Shown one piece after another: positions 52,732 through 60,302 of a stretch of 64,000 bases of DNA. The notes under the pieces were generated by a model. That model did no database searches, had not been told where the DNA came from, and saw nothing but the letters and a program-made list of their open reading frames with translations. This stretch comes from an uncultured Prevotellaceae bacterium (lineage in GTDB: Bacteria; Bacteroidota; Bacteroidia; Bacteroidales; Muribaculaceae). The stretch spans positions 248,001 to 312,000 of the forward strand of contig ONEL01000001.1 of assembly GCA_900316835.1 (NCBI GenBank), read 5' to 3'. Position 1 is the stretch's first letter. Each line of letters starts with the position of its first letter. Position numbers and translations under genes: made by a program.

Positions 52732-54460
52732 TATAGTTCAAATGCCATTGTCGCTTAAGCGCAACCGCACTATGGTCGAGGAATTCCTCGCCAAGAGTGA
52801 GTTGCGTCTCGACAGCGTGGACTATTATGCGACTGTTGTTGACCGCGATAGTCTTGAGATTCTTGCTGGTGGCGGTTTTGAGAATGATATTATTAAATGT
52901 GTTGCTGTCAGTGAGACTCTACGAGGCACAGGTGTTAGCCAGCAGTTAATTTCTCATCTCATTTCAGAGATTAGCAGTCGTGGAGTGAACAGCATTAAAG
53001 TCTTCACCAAGCCTAGTAATGCTGAGATTTTCCAGAGCCTTGGATTCAAGACTATAGGAGAAAGCGACAAGGCATTAATGCTTGAAAATAGCCTTGAAGG
53101 TATTACCGGTTACACAAAATACTTGCAGTCACTTAAGAAAGATGGCAAGAATGGCTTGATTGTGATGAACGCCAATCCTTTCACGTTAGGACACAAGTAT
53201 CTTGTTGAGCAAGCAGCTAAGCAAGTCGACAACCTATATGTTATAGTTGTTGACGAAGACAAGTCGCTATTTACCTCCACCGAGCGTTATGAAATGGTGC
53301 GTCGAGGTTGCAATCACCTGGCTAATGTGATAGTGTGCCATGGCAGCAGTTACATTATTTCGTCAGCTACATTCCCCTCCTATTTTATTAAGAAGATGGA
53401 TGATGTAGCACTGGCACAAATTGAACTTGACATCAACATTACAGCGCGCCACATTGCTCCCGCGCTAGGTGTGAGCGTGAGGTTTGTTGGTAGTGAGCCT
53501 ACCGATGAACTCACCCGCAATTACAATGCTGTGATGAAGCAACAGCTCCCAAAGCATGGTGTTGAAGTTGTGGAACTAGCACGACTTGAACTAAATGGCT
53601 CACCAGTGAGTGCAAGCATGGTGCGGAAAATGCTTAATGAGCACAAATATCATCAAGCGTCGTGTCTCGTTGCCGACACAACAATTCCTTATCTTATCGC
53701 ATGGCTGGCTTGCGACTCCTTGAAACAAGAGTTAGACCTCACCCCTAAGCCTGGACTTGTTGACACTCATGACAATGGAGCTCACACTGACATGACTTAC
53801 CTCACAATGCTCAACAGCATTCATGCACTTCGCCCCTATTTTGTGCAACTTGCCATCATAGGCTACAGCAACATTATTCCTCAAGCTAAACTTTTGCAAG
53901 AAATTGGTATTGAAGCCGAGAAAGCAATGCTTGAAGCCACTTGTGGGGTGAATACTCATCGTGGAGCTTTGTTCTCTATGGGGCTGGCTGTAGTAGCCAC
54001 AAGTCACACATTATTTAATAATAATGCACATTTTATCGACTCTTGGAAAGAGGTAGTGATAGATTTAGCTAAACAAATGCCTGGTGGCAATGACACTCAT
54101 GGAGCGTGCATCAAGCAATCCCACAGAGTAATGGGAGCTCTCGATGTTGCTCGTGATGGTTATTCACTTCTCACACAACGATGGTTGCCGTTCTATTCCA
54201 GCAATCATAGAGATGAGGAATTAAACCTAAGAACATTATTATTGATAATGAGTGAGCTTGACGACACTAACGTCATTCACCGTGCAGGTTACGAAATGGC
54301 ACAACAAGTTAAACAAAACTCACGGCATTTGCTAGAGAATTTCAGTATTGATGGTCTCAAGCAAATGAATCAACGTTTTATTGAAAGTAACATTTCACCT
54401 GGCGGTGCTGCCGACATGCTGTCGTTGACAATTTTCTTGAATTCTTTTTTATTAAAATAA
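52715..54460 (+). CDS. Fused citrate lyase ligase CitC and triphosphoribosyl-dephospho-CoA synthase CitG
   Basis: 581 residues from ATG 52715 (MFNNYDIVQMPL); a TTG at 52706 would add three residues. Residues 1-125 form the GNAT-like N-terminal domain of CitC; then LIVMNANPFTLGHKYLVEQA carries the xxGH nucleotidyltransferase motif of citrate lyase ligase, which reacetylates the CitD arm with acetate and ATP; SPVSASMVRKML closes this half (about residue 310). After a short linker the CitG half starts: LDLTPKPGLVDTHDNGAHTDM, CGVNTHRGALFSMG, MPGGNDTHGAC and SPGGAADMLSLTIFL, the synthase making the prosthetic-group precursor from ATP and dephospho-CoA. So activation and cofactor synthesis sit in one chain. 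Both halves keep their key motifs. Confidence 0.92.
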   Translation: MFNNYDIVQMPLSLKRNRTMVEEFLAKSELRLDSVDYYATVVDRDSLEILAGGGFENDIIKCVAVSETLRGTGVSQQLISHLISEISSRGVNSIKVFTKPSNAEIFQSLGFKTIGESDKALMLENSLEGITGYTKYLQSLKKDGKNGLIVMNANPFTLGHKYLVEQAAKQVDNLYVIVVDEDKSLFTSTERYEMVRRGCNHLANVIVCHGSSYIISSATFPSYFIKKMDDVALAQIELDINITARHIAPALGVSVRFVGSEPTDELTRNYNAVMKQQLPKHGVEVVELARLELNGSPVSASMVRKMLNEHKYHQASCLVADTTIPYLIAWLACDSLKQELDLTPKPGLVDTHDNGAHTDMTYLTMLNSIHALRPYFVQLAIIGYSNIIPQAKLLQEIGIEAEKAMLEATCGVNTHRGALFSMGLAVVATSHTLFNNNAHFIDSWKEVVIDLAKQMPGGNDTHGACIKQSHRVMGALDVARDGYSLLTQRWLPFYSSNHRDEELNLRTLLLIMSELDDTNVIHRAGYEMAQQVKQNSRHLLENFSIDGLKQMNQRFIESNISPGGAADMLSLTIFLNSFLLK

Positions 54461-54515
54461 GAAATACTTAATTCACTTTTTAATAGTTATAACTAATTAA
54501 ATTTCTAAATTCACT

Positions 54516-56756
54516 ATGGTAGAATTAATCAAACATGGAGTTTACTTGATTGATGGTGCCGAAATTCGCACCGATGCAACAGGTCTGCCCGCAGCCGATG
54601 AGGCTCGCGAGAACACTATTACCTATGGCATTCTGCGTTCACACGACGTGGATGGCAGCAAGGGTAAGAAAATGAGAATTCGCTTCGATGCCATGATGTC
54701 GCACGACATCACCTACGTGGGCATTATCCAAACTGCTCGCGCTAGTGGACTCGACAAGTTCCCATTGCCCTATGCAATGACCAACTGCCACAACTCGCTT
54801 TGCGCAGTGGGCGGTACAATCAACGAAGACGACCATGTATTCGGTCTCTCGGCTGCCAAGAAATATGGTGGTATCTACGTTCCTGCCAACCAAGCCGTTA
54901 TTCACCAGTATGCTCGTGAAGCAATGGTTAAATGTGGCAACATGATTCTGGGTAGCGATAGCCACACTCGCTATGGCTCACTCGGTAACATGGGTGTAGG
55001 TGAAGGTGGTGGTGAGCTTGTTAAGCAGCTCCTCAAGAACACTTGGGACATCAATGCACCTGAGGTTGTACTCGTGTGGTTGGAAGGTAAGCCCCGCAAG
55101 GGTGTTGGTCCCCACGATGTTGCTATCTCTCTTGTAAAAGCCACATTTGAGAGCGGTTTTGTAAAGAACAAAGTTCTTGAGTTTGCTGGTCCTGGCGTTA
55201 AAGAGTTGCCTATCGACTTCCGCAATGGTATTGATATCATGACTACCGAGACCACTTGCTTGAGCTCAATTTGGGTTACCGATGATGAAGTTAAGCACCA
55301 CTATGAGATTCACAAGCGTCCACAGGACTATCGTGAGTTGAAACCTGGCAAGGTAGCTTACTATGACGCAATGATTAAGATTGACCTGAGCACTCAGGAA
55401 TCAATGATTGCATTGCCATTCCACCCATCTAATGCTTTCAGCATTCACGAGTTGCAAGAGAACCCCATTGAAATTCTTAAGGCAGTTGAAGAGGATACAA
55501 AGAAGCGCTTTGGAGATAAGGTTCAGGTAGACCTCGTAGACAAAGTGATTGATGGCAAGCTTCACGCCGATCAAGGTATTATAGCAGGTTGCTCGGGTGG
55601 TACTTACGACAACCTCAGCGCCGCCGCTTCAATCATGAAGGGTGCTAGCATTGGTAATGACTACTTCACTATGAGCGCTTATCCACAATCAGTACCTGTT
55701 TACTTGGCAACAACTCGCAATCACATTGCCGAGGAATTGCTTGAGGCTGGCGTTGTTATCAAGCCTGCATTCTGCGGTCCTTGCTTCGGTGCTGGTGATG
55801 TTCCCGCCAACAATGGTCTGAGCATCCGTCACACCACTCGTAACTTCCCCAACCGTGAGGGTTCAAAACCTGGTCAAGGTCAAATCTCGCTTGTTGCTCT
55901 GATGGACGCACGTTCTATCGCTGCCACCGCAGCTAATGGCGGCATCATCACAGCAGCTACCGATGTTGACTACAATGATGAGCACAAGCCTTATGACTTC
56001 GATGAGCGCGTTTATCAACGTCGTGTTTACAACGGCTTTGGCCACGCTGATCTTAGCCAGGAGTTGAAATATGGTCCTAACATTAAGGACTGGCCCAAGA
56101 TGTACCCCATGCAGGACAACATGCTTCTTGAACTTGCTGCAGTTATTCACGATCCCGTTACCACTACCGACGAGTTGATACCTTCGGGTGAAACTTCTAG
56201 CTACCGTTCTAACCCATTGAAGCTGTCGGAGTTTGCTCTTTCTCGTCGTGTACCTGAGTACGTTGGCTTAAGCAAACGCATCCAAGCACAAGACCTTGAG
56301 CGTCGTGCTGGTAAGACTCCTCAAAACGTAGCTGATGCACTTGCAAAGGTTGGAGCTAAGGCCGAGGACACCTCGTTTGGTTCTTGCGTCTTTGCCAACC
56401 GTCCTGGTGATGGTAGTGCACGTGAGCAGGCAGCTTCTTGCCAGAAGGTTCTTGGTGGTGATGCCAACATTTGCTACGAGTATGCAACCAAGCGTTATCG
56501 CAGCAACTGTATCAACTGGGGTATTGTTCCCTTCACTATCGCTCCTGAGACAGAGTTTAACTACAACCCAGGTGACTTTGTATTTATTCCTGGCATTCGC
56601 GAGGCTATCGTTAGCGGTAAGGAAGAAATTGACGCCAAGGTTATCACAGCCGATGGTGTTAAGGACATCCACCTGTTCTTCCAAAACCTCACTGCCGATG
56701 AGCGTGAGATTCTGGCACAGGGCTGCTTGATGAACTACTACAAGAGCAAAAAATAA
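54516..56756 (+). CDS. acn: Aconitate hydratase
   Basis: 746 residues, mitochondrial-type aconitase common in Bacteroidetes. MILGSDSHTRYGSLG, the first Fe-S cysteine segment AGCSGGTYDNLSAAA, and the paired cysteines in KPAFCGPCFGAGD give the three [4Fe-4S] ligands. The C-terminal swivel domain contains RYRSNCINWGIVPFT. It interconverts citrate and isocitrate. The gene starts 55 bp after the CitC-CitG gene and is followed 184 bp later by icd, giving a citrate-to-2-oxoglutarate route. No promoter is obvious in the 55-bp gap, so co-transcription with the cit operon is likely. Confidence 0.95.
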   Translation: MVELIKHGVYLIDGAEIRTDATGLPAADEARENTITYGILRSHDVDGSKGKKMRIRFDAMMSHDITYVGIIQTARASGLDKFPLPYAMTNCHNSLCAVGGTINEDDHVFGLSAAKKYGGIYVPANQAVIHQYAREAMVKCGNMILGSDSHTRYGSLGNMGVGEGGGELVKQLLKNTWDINAPEVVLVWLEGKPRKGVGPHDVAISLVKATFESGFVKNKVLEFAGPGVKELPIDFRNGIDIMTTETTCLSSIWVTDDEVKHHYEIHKRPQDYRELKPGKVAYYDAMIKIDLSTQESMIALPFHPSNAFSIHELQENPIEILKAVEEDTKKRFGDKVQVDLVDKVIDGKLHADQGIIAGCSGGTYDNLSAAASIMKGASIGNDYFTMSAYPQSVPVYLATTRNHIAEELLEAGVVIKPAFCGPCFGAGDVPANNGLSIRHTTRNFPNREGSKPGQGQISLVALMDARSIAATAANGGIITAATDVDYNDEHKPYDFDERVYQRRVYNGFGHADLSQELKYGPNIKDWPKMYPMQDNMLLELAAVIHDPVTTTDELIPSGETSSYRSNPLKLSEFALSRRVPEYVGLSKRIQAQDLERRAGKTPQNVADALAKVGAKAEDTSFGSCVFANRPGDGSAREQAASCQKVLGGDANICYEYATKRYRSNCINWGIVPFTIAPETEFNYNPGDFVFIPGIREAIVSGKEEIDAKVITADGVKDIHLFFQNLTADEREILAQGCLMNYYKSKK

Positions 56757-56940
56757 TCACAAATATTCAATTTAATAATAAGACAATTAAGGATAAGAGA
56801 ATTTTGCGTTAGATACGATTTTATTACCGACTATTGACTGCGCTAACATTGTCAAAAGTAGTAAATGTCTTTAATAAAAAAAGAAATGCAACTTTGTCCT
56901 TAAATGTCTTTCCCCAAAACAAAATTTTCTTACAACAATT

Positions 56941-58158
56941 ATGGCAGAAAAAATTAAAATGACCACTCCTATCGTGGAGATGGACGGCGACGAGATGACC
57001 CGCATCCTGTGGAAGATGATCAAGGACGAACTCATTCTCCCATTCGTTGACCTCAAATCAGAGTATTACGACCTGGGCCTCGTTAAACGTGACGAGACTC
57101 GCGACAAAATCACTATTGAGGCTGCCGAGAAGACTAAGGAGCTGGGTGTAGCTGTTAAGTGTGCTACTATCACTCCTAACCTCAAGCGCATGGACGAGTA
57201 CAAGCTCCACGAGATGTGGAAGAGCCCTAACGGCACCATCCGTTCTATCCTCGACGGTACCGTGTTCCGCGCTCCTATCACCATCCCAAGCATTAAGCCA
57301 GTTGTTAAGAACTGGGAGAAGCCCATCACTATTGCTCGTCACGCCTATGGTGACGTTTACAAGAGTGTAGAGCTTCGTGCCGATGAGCCAGGCGTTGCTA
57401 AACTTGTCTTCGACGGCGAGAGTGGCAAGCACGAGGAAGTTGTTATCCACGAGTTCAAGGGTCCTGGCGTTTTGCAAGGCATGCACAACATGGACAAGTC
57501 TATCCGCTCGTTTGCTCACAGCTGCTTCAAGTATGCTATCGACACCAAGCAAGACCTGTGGTTCTCTACTAAGGACACTATTAGCAAGAAATATGACGCT
57601 CAGTTCCGTATCATCTTCGAGGAGGTTTATGAGCAGAACTACAAGGCAGAGTTTGAGAAACTCGGTCTCGAGTATTTCTACACCCTTATCGACGACGCTG
57701 TTGCTCGCGTAATCCGCAGCAAGGGTGGCTACATCTGGGCTTGCAAGAACTACGACGGCGACGTGATGAGCGACATGGTTTCGACCGCATTTGGCTCACT
57801 GGCTATGATGACCAGCGTGCTGGTTAGCCCCGACGGCAACTACGAGTATGAGGCAGCTCACGGCACCGTGACTCGCCACTACTACAAGTATCTTGAGGGC
57901 GAGCAGACTTCTACCAACCCCATGGCAACCATCTTCGCATGGAGTGGCGCTCTTCGCAAGCGCGGTGAGAAGGACGGCTTGAAGGACCTCATGAACTTTG
58001 GCGATCAGCTTGAGGCAGCTTGCTTCGATACCCTTAACGCCGGTATCGTAACCAAGGACCTCGTTAACCTCATGGAAGGCATCGAGCCCAAGCAGGTTAA
58101 TAGCCTTGAGTTCATCCAGGCCATCCGCGCCAACCTTGAGAAGCGCCTGGGTTGCTAA
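56941..58158 (+). CDS. icd: NADP-dependent isocitrate dehydrogenase (eukaryote-like type)
   Basis: 405 residues, the homodimeric subfamily found in eukaryotes and Bacteroidetes. PIVEMDGDEMTRILWKMIKDELI at the N-terminus, SPNGTIRSILDGTVFRAPI (substrate serine and arginines), IDDAVARVIRSKGGYIWACKNYDGDVMSD (metal Asp), GSLAMMTSVLVSPDG, and EAAHGTVTRHY with STNPMATIFAWSGAL for NADP. It makes 2-oxoglutarate and NADPH, feeding glutamate synthesis. The last 53 bp are repeated exactly at 59475-59527; the gene here ends RLGC, while the repeat would end RLG. A 184-bp AT-rich gap separates it from acn with no convincing promoter. Confidence 0.96.
   Translation: MAEKIKMTTPIVEMDGDEMTRILWKMIKDELILPFVDLKSEYYDLGLVKRDETRDKITIEAAEKTKELGVAVKCATITPNLKRMDEYKLHEMWKSPNGTIRSILDGTVFRAPITIPSIKPVVKNWEKPITIARHAYGDVYKSVELRADEPGVAKLVFDGESGKHEEVVIHEFKGPGVLQGMHNMDKSIRSFAHSCFKYAIDTKQDLWFSTKDTISKKYDAQFRIIFEEVYEQNYKAEFEKLGLEYFYTLIDDAVARVIRSKGGYIWACKNYDGDVMSDMVSTAFGSLAMMTSVLVSPDGNYEYEAAHGTVTRHYYKYLEGEQTSTNPMATIFAWSGALRKRGEKDGLKDLMNFGDQLEAACFDTLNAGIVTKDLVNLMEGIEPKQVNSLEFIQAIRANLEKRLGC
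58099..58151 (+). repeat. icd 3'-end direct repeat, left copy
   Basis: The final 53 bp of icd coding DNA up to CTGGG. It is identical at every base to 59475-59527. After the identity, this copy reads TTGCTAATC while the right copy reads CTAATC, so the two end in different Gly codons but both finish with TAA. Behaves like an attachment site duplicated by integration. Confidence 0.9.
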
Positions 58159-58180
58159 TCTCATCATTAAAATGACAATA

Positions 58181-58212
58181 AAAACACCGGCAACACATTT
58201 TGTCGGTGTTTT
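58181..58212 (+). terminator. Terminator after icd
   Basis: AAAACACCGGCAA (58181-58193) pairs with TTGTCGGTGTTTT (58200-58212), 13 bp with one G-U pair, followed by T-rich TTTTCTTTC. It lies inside the islet, 22 nt after the icd stop, so it would have arrived with the islet or been displaced by it. Confidence 0.85.
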
Positions 58213-58311
58213 TTCTTTCGGGTTATGGGAAGATGGCTAAATCTTAGAAACGAGTACTGCCCTCACCCACAAACTATAGTACAGGTTTTTGTATCCCCGG
58301 TTTGAGAAAAC

Positions 58312-58440
58312 TTAATTCAGACTAATGGATTTGAGAGAGTGTGACCAAAGATACCTTAAACTAAATGTAGGTATAATTATGAGGACTATATAGAAAAGGG
58401 CGCGCTCTTTTTTTGCCAGTTTCTGCTCGTTTTTATTCAT
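58312..58440 (-). CDS. Possible 42-aa membrane peptide divergent from fic
   Basis: On the minus strand an ATG at 58440 starts MNKNEQKLAKKERALFYIVL, followed by IIIPTFSLRYLWSH and a short tail: a basic start, one membrane-length hydrophobic stretch (about residues 15-29) and no known motif. The same frame stays open upstream to 58578, but that part overlaps fic and is not credible. The start is only 3 nt from the CTTGCC palindrome. No TAnnTTTG box is seen on this strand, so expression is doubtful. It could be chance; if real it might be a small partner of the Fic enzyme. Confidence 0.25.
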   Translation of the reverse strand: MNKNEQKLAKKERALFYIVLIIIPTFSLRYLWSHSLKSISLN

Positions 58441-58443
58441 TTT

Positions 58444-58505
58444 CTTGCCTATATCGGCAAGAAATATTATATTTGTGGTCATAATTATGTGAAAACTTGC
58501 CGATA
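58444..58505 (+). promoter_or_regulatory. fic promoter with inverted-repeat operator
   Basis: Three CTTGCC half-sites surround one promoter: CTTGCC-TATATC-GGCAAG (58444-58461) and CTTGCCGATA (58496-58505). TATCGGCAAG (58452-58461) and CTTGCCGATA are a perfect 10-bp inverted repeat separated by 34 nt. The likely promoter, TTG (58445-58447), 20 nt, TATATTTG (58468-58475), lies between and under them. Binding at these sites would cover the -33 box and the start of the transcript, so this is a good candidate operator, probably for the N-terminal HTH of the Fic protein itself. Confidence 0.6.
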
Positions 58506-58513
58506 GAGAATTT

Positions 58514-59404
58514 ATGGAATATATATCAGTAAAGCAATATGCCGAGAAGTATGGAATCTCGGAACGCACAGCCCGCAATTATTGCGCTGTAGGGAAAATT
58601 GACGGGGCTCACCTTGTGGGAAAGACATGGAGTGTGCCCGCCGATGCGCCATTGCCTGGTCGCCGCAGCAAAGCTACTGTCGCTAACACACCCTTGCTGA
58701 CGGCTCTGCGCACCCAGCAGCAAGACCGCATCAAAGGTGGCATCTATCACCGAGTACAGATTGACCTAACCTATAACTCCAACCACATGGAGGGAAGTCG
58801 CCTCACACAAGACCAGACTCGTTACATATTTGAAACCAACACCATTGGTATTACCGATGAGGCCATTAATGTGGATGACATAACCGAGACCATCAACCAC
58901 TTCAGTTGCATTGACCTTATCATTGAGCAAGCCGAAACAAAATTGACCGAGATGTTTATCAAGCAGCTGCATAGCACACTCAAAACAGGTACCTCCGATT
59001 CGCGCAAGTCATGGTTTGCCGTGGGCGACTACAAGCAACTGCCTAACGAAGTTGGTGGCATGAATACTGCCGCACCCGAAGATGTCCATAAACAAATAGT
59101 CGAATTGCTCAAAGAGTATAATCAGGTAAAACACCACACGATAGAGGACATAATTGACTTCCATCAGCGTTTTGAGACCATTCATCCATTTCAAGACGGC
59201 AACGGCCGTGTGGGACGCCTAGTGATGTTTAAGGAGTGCCTGAGAAATGGGATCGTGCCATTTATAATAACAGACGAGCTCAAAATGTTCTATTATCGTG
59301 GCTTGAGAGAATGGCCTCGCATAAAAGGCTATTTATTAGACACATGCCTTACCGCCCAAGATCAGTTTAAGGCATATCTTGATTATTTCAGAATTAAATA
59401 TTGA
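58514..59404 (+). CDS. HTH-Fic domain protein AMP transferase
   Basis: 296 residues. Residues 3-45 look like an excisionase/MerR-like helix-turn-helix (VKQYAEKYGISERTARNYCAVGKIDGA, then GKTWSVPADAPLP). The Fic domain carries the full catalytic loop HPFQDGNGRVGR (224-235), with His224 and both Gly/Arg positions intact. Residues 89-94 (SNHMEG) fit the SxxxEG autoinhibitory motif placed N-terminal to the Fic core, as in class II Fic proteins, where the glutamate blocks ATP binding. It probably transfers AMP to hydroxyl groups of a target protein. The HTH and the CTTGCC repeats at its promoter suggest autoregulation. It is the only clear gene of the islet at the icd 3' end. Confidence 0.92.
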   Translation: MEYISVKQYAEKYGISERTARNYCAVGKIDGAHLVGKTWSVPADAPLPGRRSKATVANTPLLTALRTQQQDRIKGGIYHRVQIDLTYNSNHMEGSRLTQDQTRYIFETNTIGITDEAINVDDITETINHFSCIDLIIEQAETKLTEMFIKQLHSTLKTGTSDSRKSWFAVGDYKQLPNEVGGMNTAAPEDVHKQIVELLKEYNQVKHHTIEDIIDFHQRFETIHPFQDGNGRVGRLVMFKECLRNGIVPFIITDELKMFYYRGLREWPRIKGYLLDTCLTAQDQFKAYLDYFRIKY

Positions 59405-59474
59405 TTTTTAGCACACTGATTATCGTTAGCACAACGAAAAAATGCGATTATGTTAGACATGGTTTGTACTTTTC

Positions 59475-59527
59475 AATAGCCTTGAGTTCATCCAGGCCAT
59501 CCGCGCCAACCTTGAGAAGCGCCTGGG
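59475..59527 (+). repeat. icd 3'-end direct repeat, right copy
   Basis: Perfect copy of 58099-58151 (53 bp), followed by CTAATC. In the icd frame it reads NSLEFIQAIRANLEKRLG and a TAA stop, so it is a usable alternative icd ending. The flanking bases before the repeat differ (TTTC versus GGTT). It is followed 30 bp later by a terminator, as expected of the original icd downstream region. Confidence 0.9.
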
Positions 59528-59556
59528 CTAATCAAGCACATTACTTTATCTTATAT

Positions 59557-59590
59557 AAAATGCCACCAGCCTTTGCGCTAGTGGCATTTT
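59557..59590. terminator. Bidirectional terminator after the right icd repeat
   Basis: AAAATGCCAC (59557-59566) pairs with GTGGCATTTT (59581-59590) around a 14-nt loop, T-rich on both strands. It may be the original icd terminator and also ends the minus-strand gene at 59611. Confidence 0.75.
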
Positions 59591-59610
59591 TCTTAATTAA
59601 TAAAAATTGT

Positions 59611-60243
59611 TTATTTGCTGAACTTGCGACCGTTCCACTTGAGGGTCTTCTGCTTCTTGGTGCCGTTGTCGTACCAATATGTGATAACGATGTCTTTGCC
59701 CACGCGTGGCAGTGAATAGGTAATGTAAGCACCATCTTCAGTGTAAAGTGATGAATCGAAACCAGGCATCTGATAATAGGTCATCTTCTTGGTGGCATTG
59801 TTGTAGCGGTAGAACTGCAGTCCATCAAACTGCCCTGGAGAATACTTTCCATTTCTAAAACATTTAACATTATAGGCAAAGAGCTTGTGTTTTCCATCGG
59901 CCTCGTTCCAATAGCACATCTCCACTCTTACCACATCTTTGTCCCCTTCGTACTCATCAATACCCTCAAAAACAACATAGCCATTTCTGTTGTCTACAAT
60001 AAGGTTCGTGTTTTTAACTTGAGGTTTACCATTGAGGTAATTAATCCATGCTTGCTTTGCACTTGCTCTAACTTCATTTAAGCAATCGTCATCGTTTTCG
60101 TTATAGACATAGTCATTTAGATACGCCCCAACAAAATCGCTAATGGTAGGTTTTGACCCTTTAAAGTTCACTTTAATGACATCTTGAGCGGCAAGCGCAA
60201 GTATACAACATGCAAAAATAATTGTTAATGATGTTCTTTTCAT
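59611..60243 (-). CDS. Secreted hypothetical protein, 210 aa
   Basis: From ATG 60243 the product begins MKRTSLTIIFACCILALAAQD, a Sec signal peptide cleaved near LALAAQ. An in-frame ATG 14 codons upstream would spoil it and is rejected. The mature part (about 190 residues) has repeated Tyr/Asn/Asp-rich strands: VVFEGIDEYEGDKDVVRVEMCYWNEAD, LFAYNVKCFRNGKYSPGQFDGLQFYRYN, and a terminal KDIVITYWYDNGTKKQKTLKWNGRKF. No family is recognised. Likely a periplasmic beta-rich protein; it is flanked by the icd-repeat terminator and a 60-bp gap to the Fe-S reductase. Confidence 0.8.
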   Translation of the reverse strand: MKRTSLTIIFACCILALAAQDVIKVNFKGSKPTISDFVGAYLNDYVYNENDDDCLNEVRASAKQAWINYLNGKPQVKNTNLIVDNRNGYVVFEGIDEYEGDKDVVRVEMCYWNEADGKHKLFAYNVKCFRNGKYSPGQFDGLQFYRYNNATKKMTYYQMPGFDSSLYTEDGAYITYSLPRVGKDIVITYWYDNGTKKQKTLKWNGRKFSK

Positions 60244-60302
60244 AATGATATTCTTTTGAGTTATTAAATAAAAGGACGAAATCACTATACATTTTTTACA
60301 GG

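Larger units (their letters stand above)
58152..59527 (+). mobile_element. Islet inserted at the icd 3' end, carrying fic
   Basis: About 1.38 kb bounded by the icd 3' end and its perfect 53-bp repeat. Contents: a terminator, about 100 bp of AT-rich DNA with no clear gene, a possible 42-codon minus-strand frame, a CTTGCC-repeat promoter region and the HTH-Fic gene, then 70 bp of AT-rich DNA before the repeat. Integration into the icd 3' end is well known for phages and islands in enterobacteria (e14, phage 21), where the element restores the gene end. There is no integrase or transposase inside, so it is either a remnant or is moved in trans. The mobile-element reading is inference from the duplication. 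Confidence 0.7.

Noticed and set aside
56757..56940. Separate icd promoter
   Set aside because: A CAACTTTG-like box is present near 56889, but no -33 element lies at a usable distance; not listed as a feature.
58441..58578. Upstream extension of the minus-strand frame at 58312
   Set aside because: It crosses the fic promoter and start; only the part from ATG 58440 is even possible.
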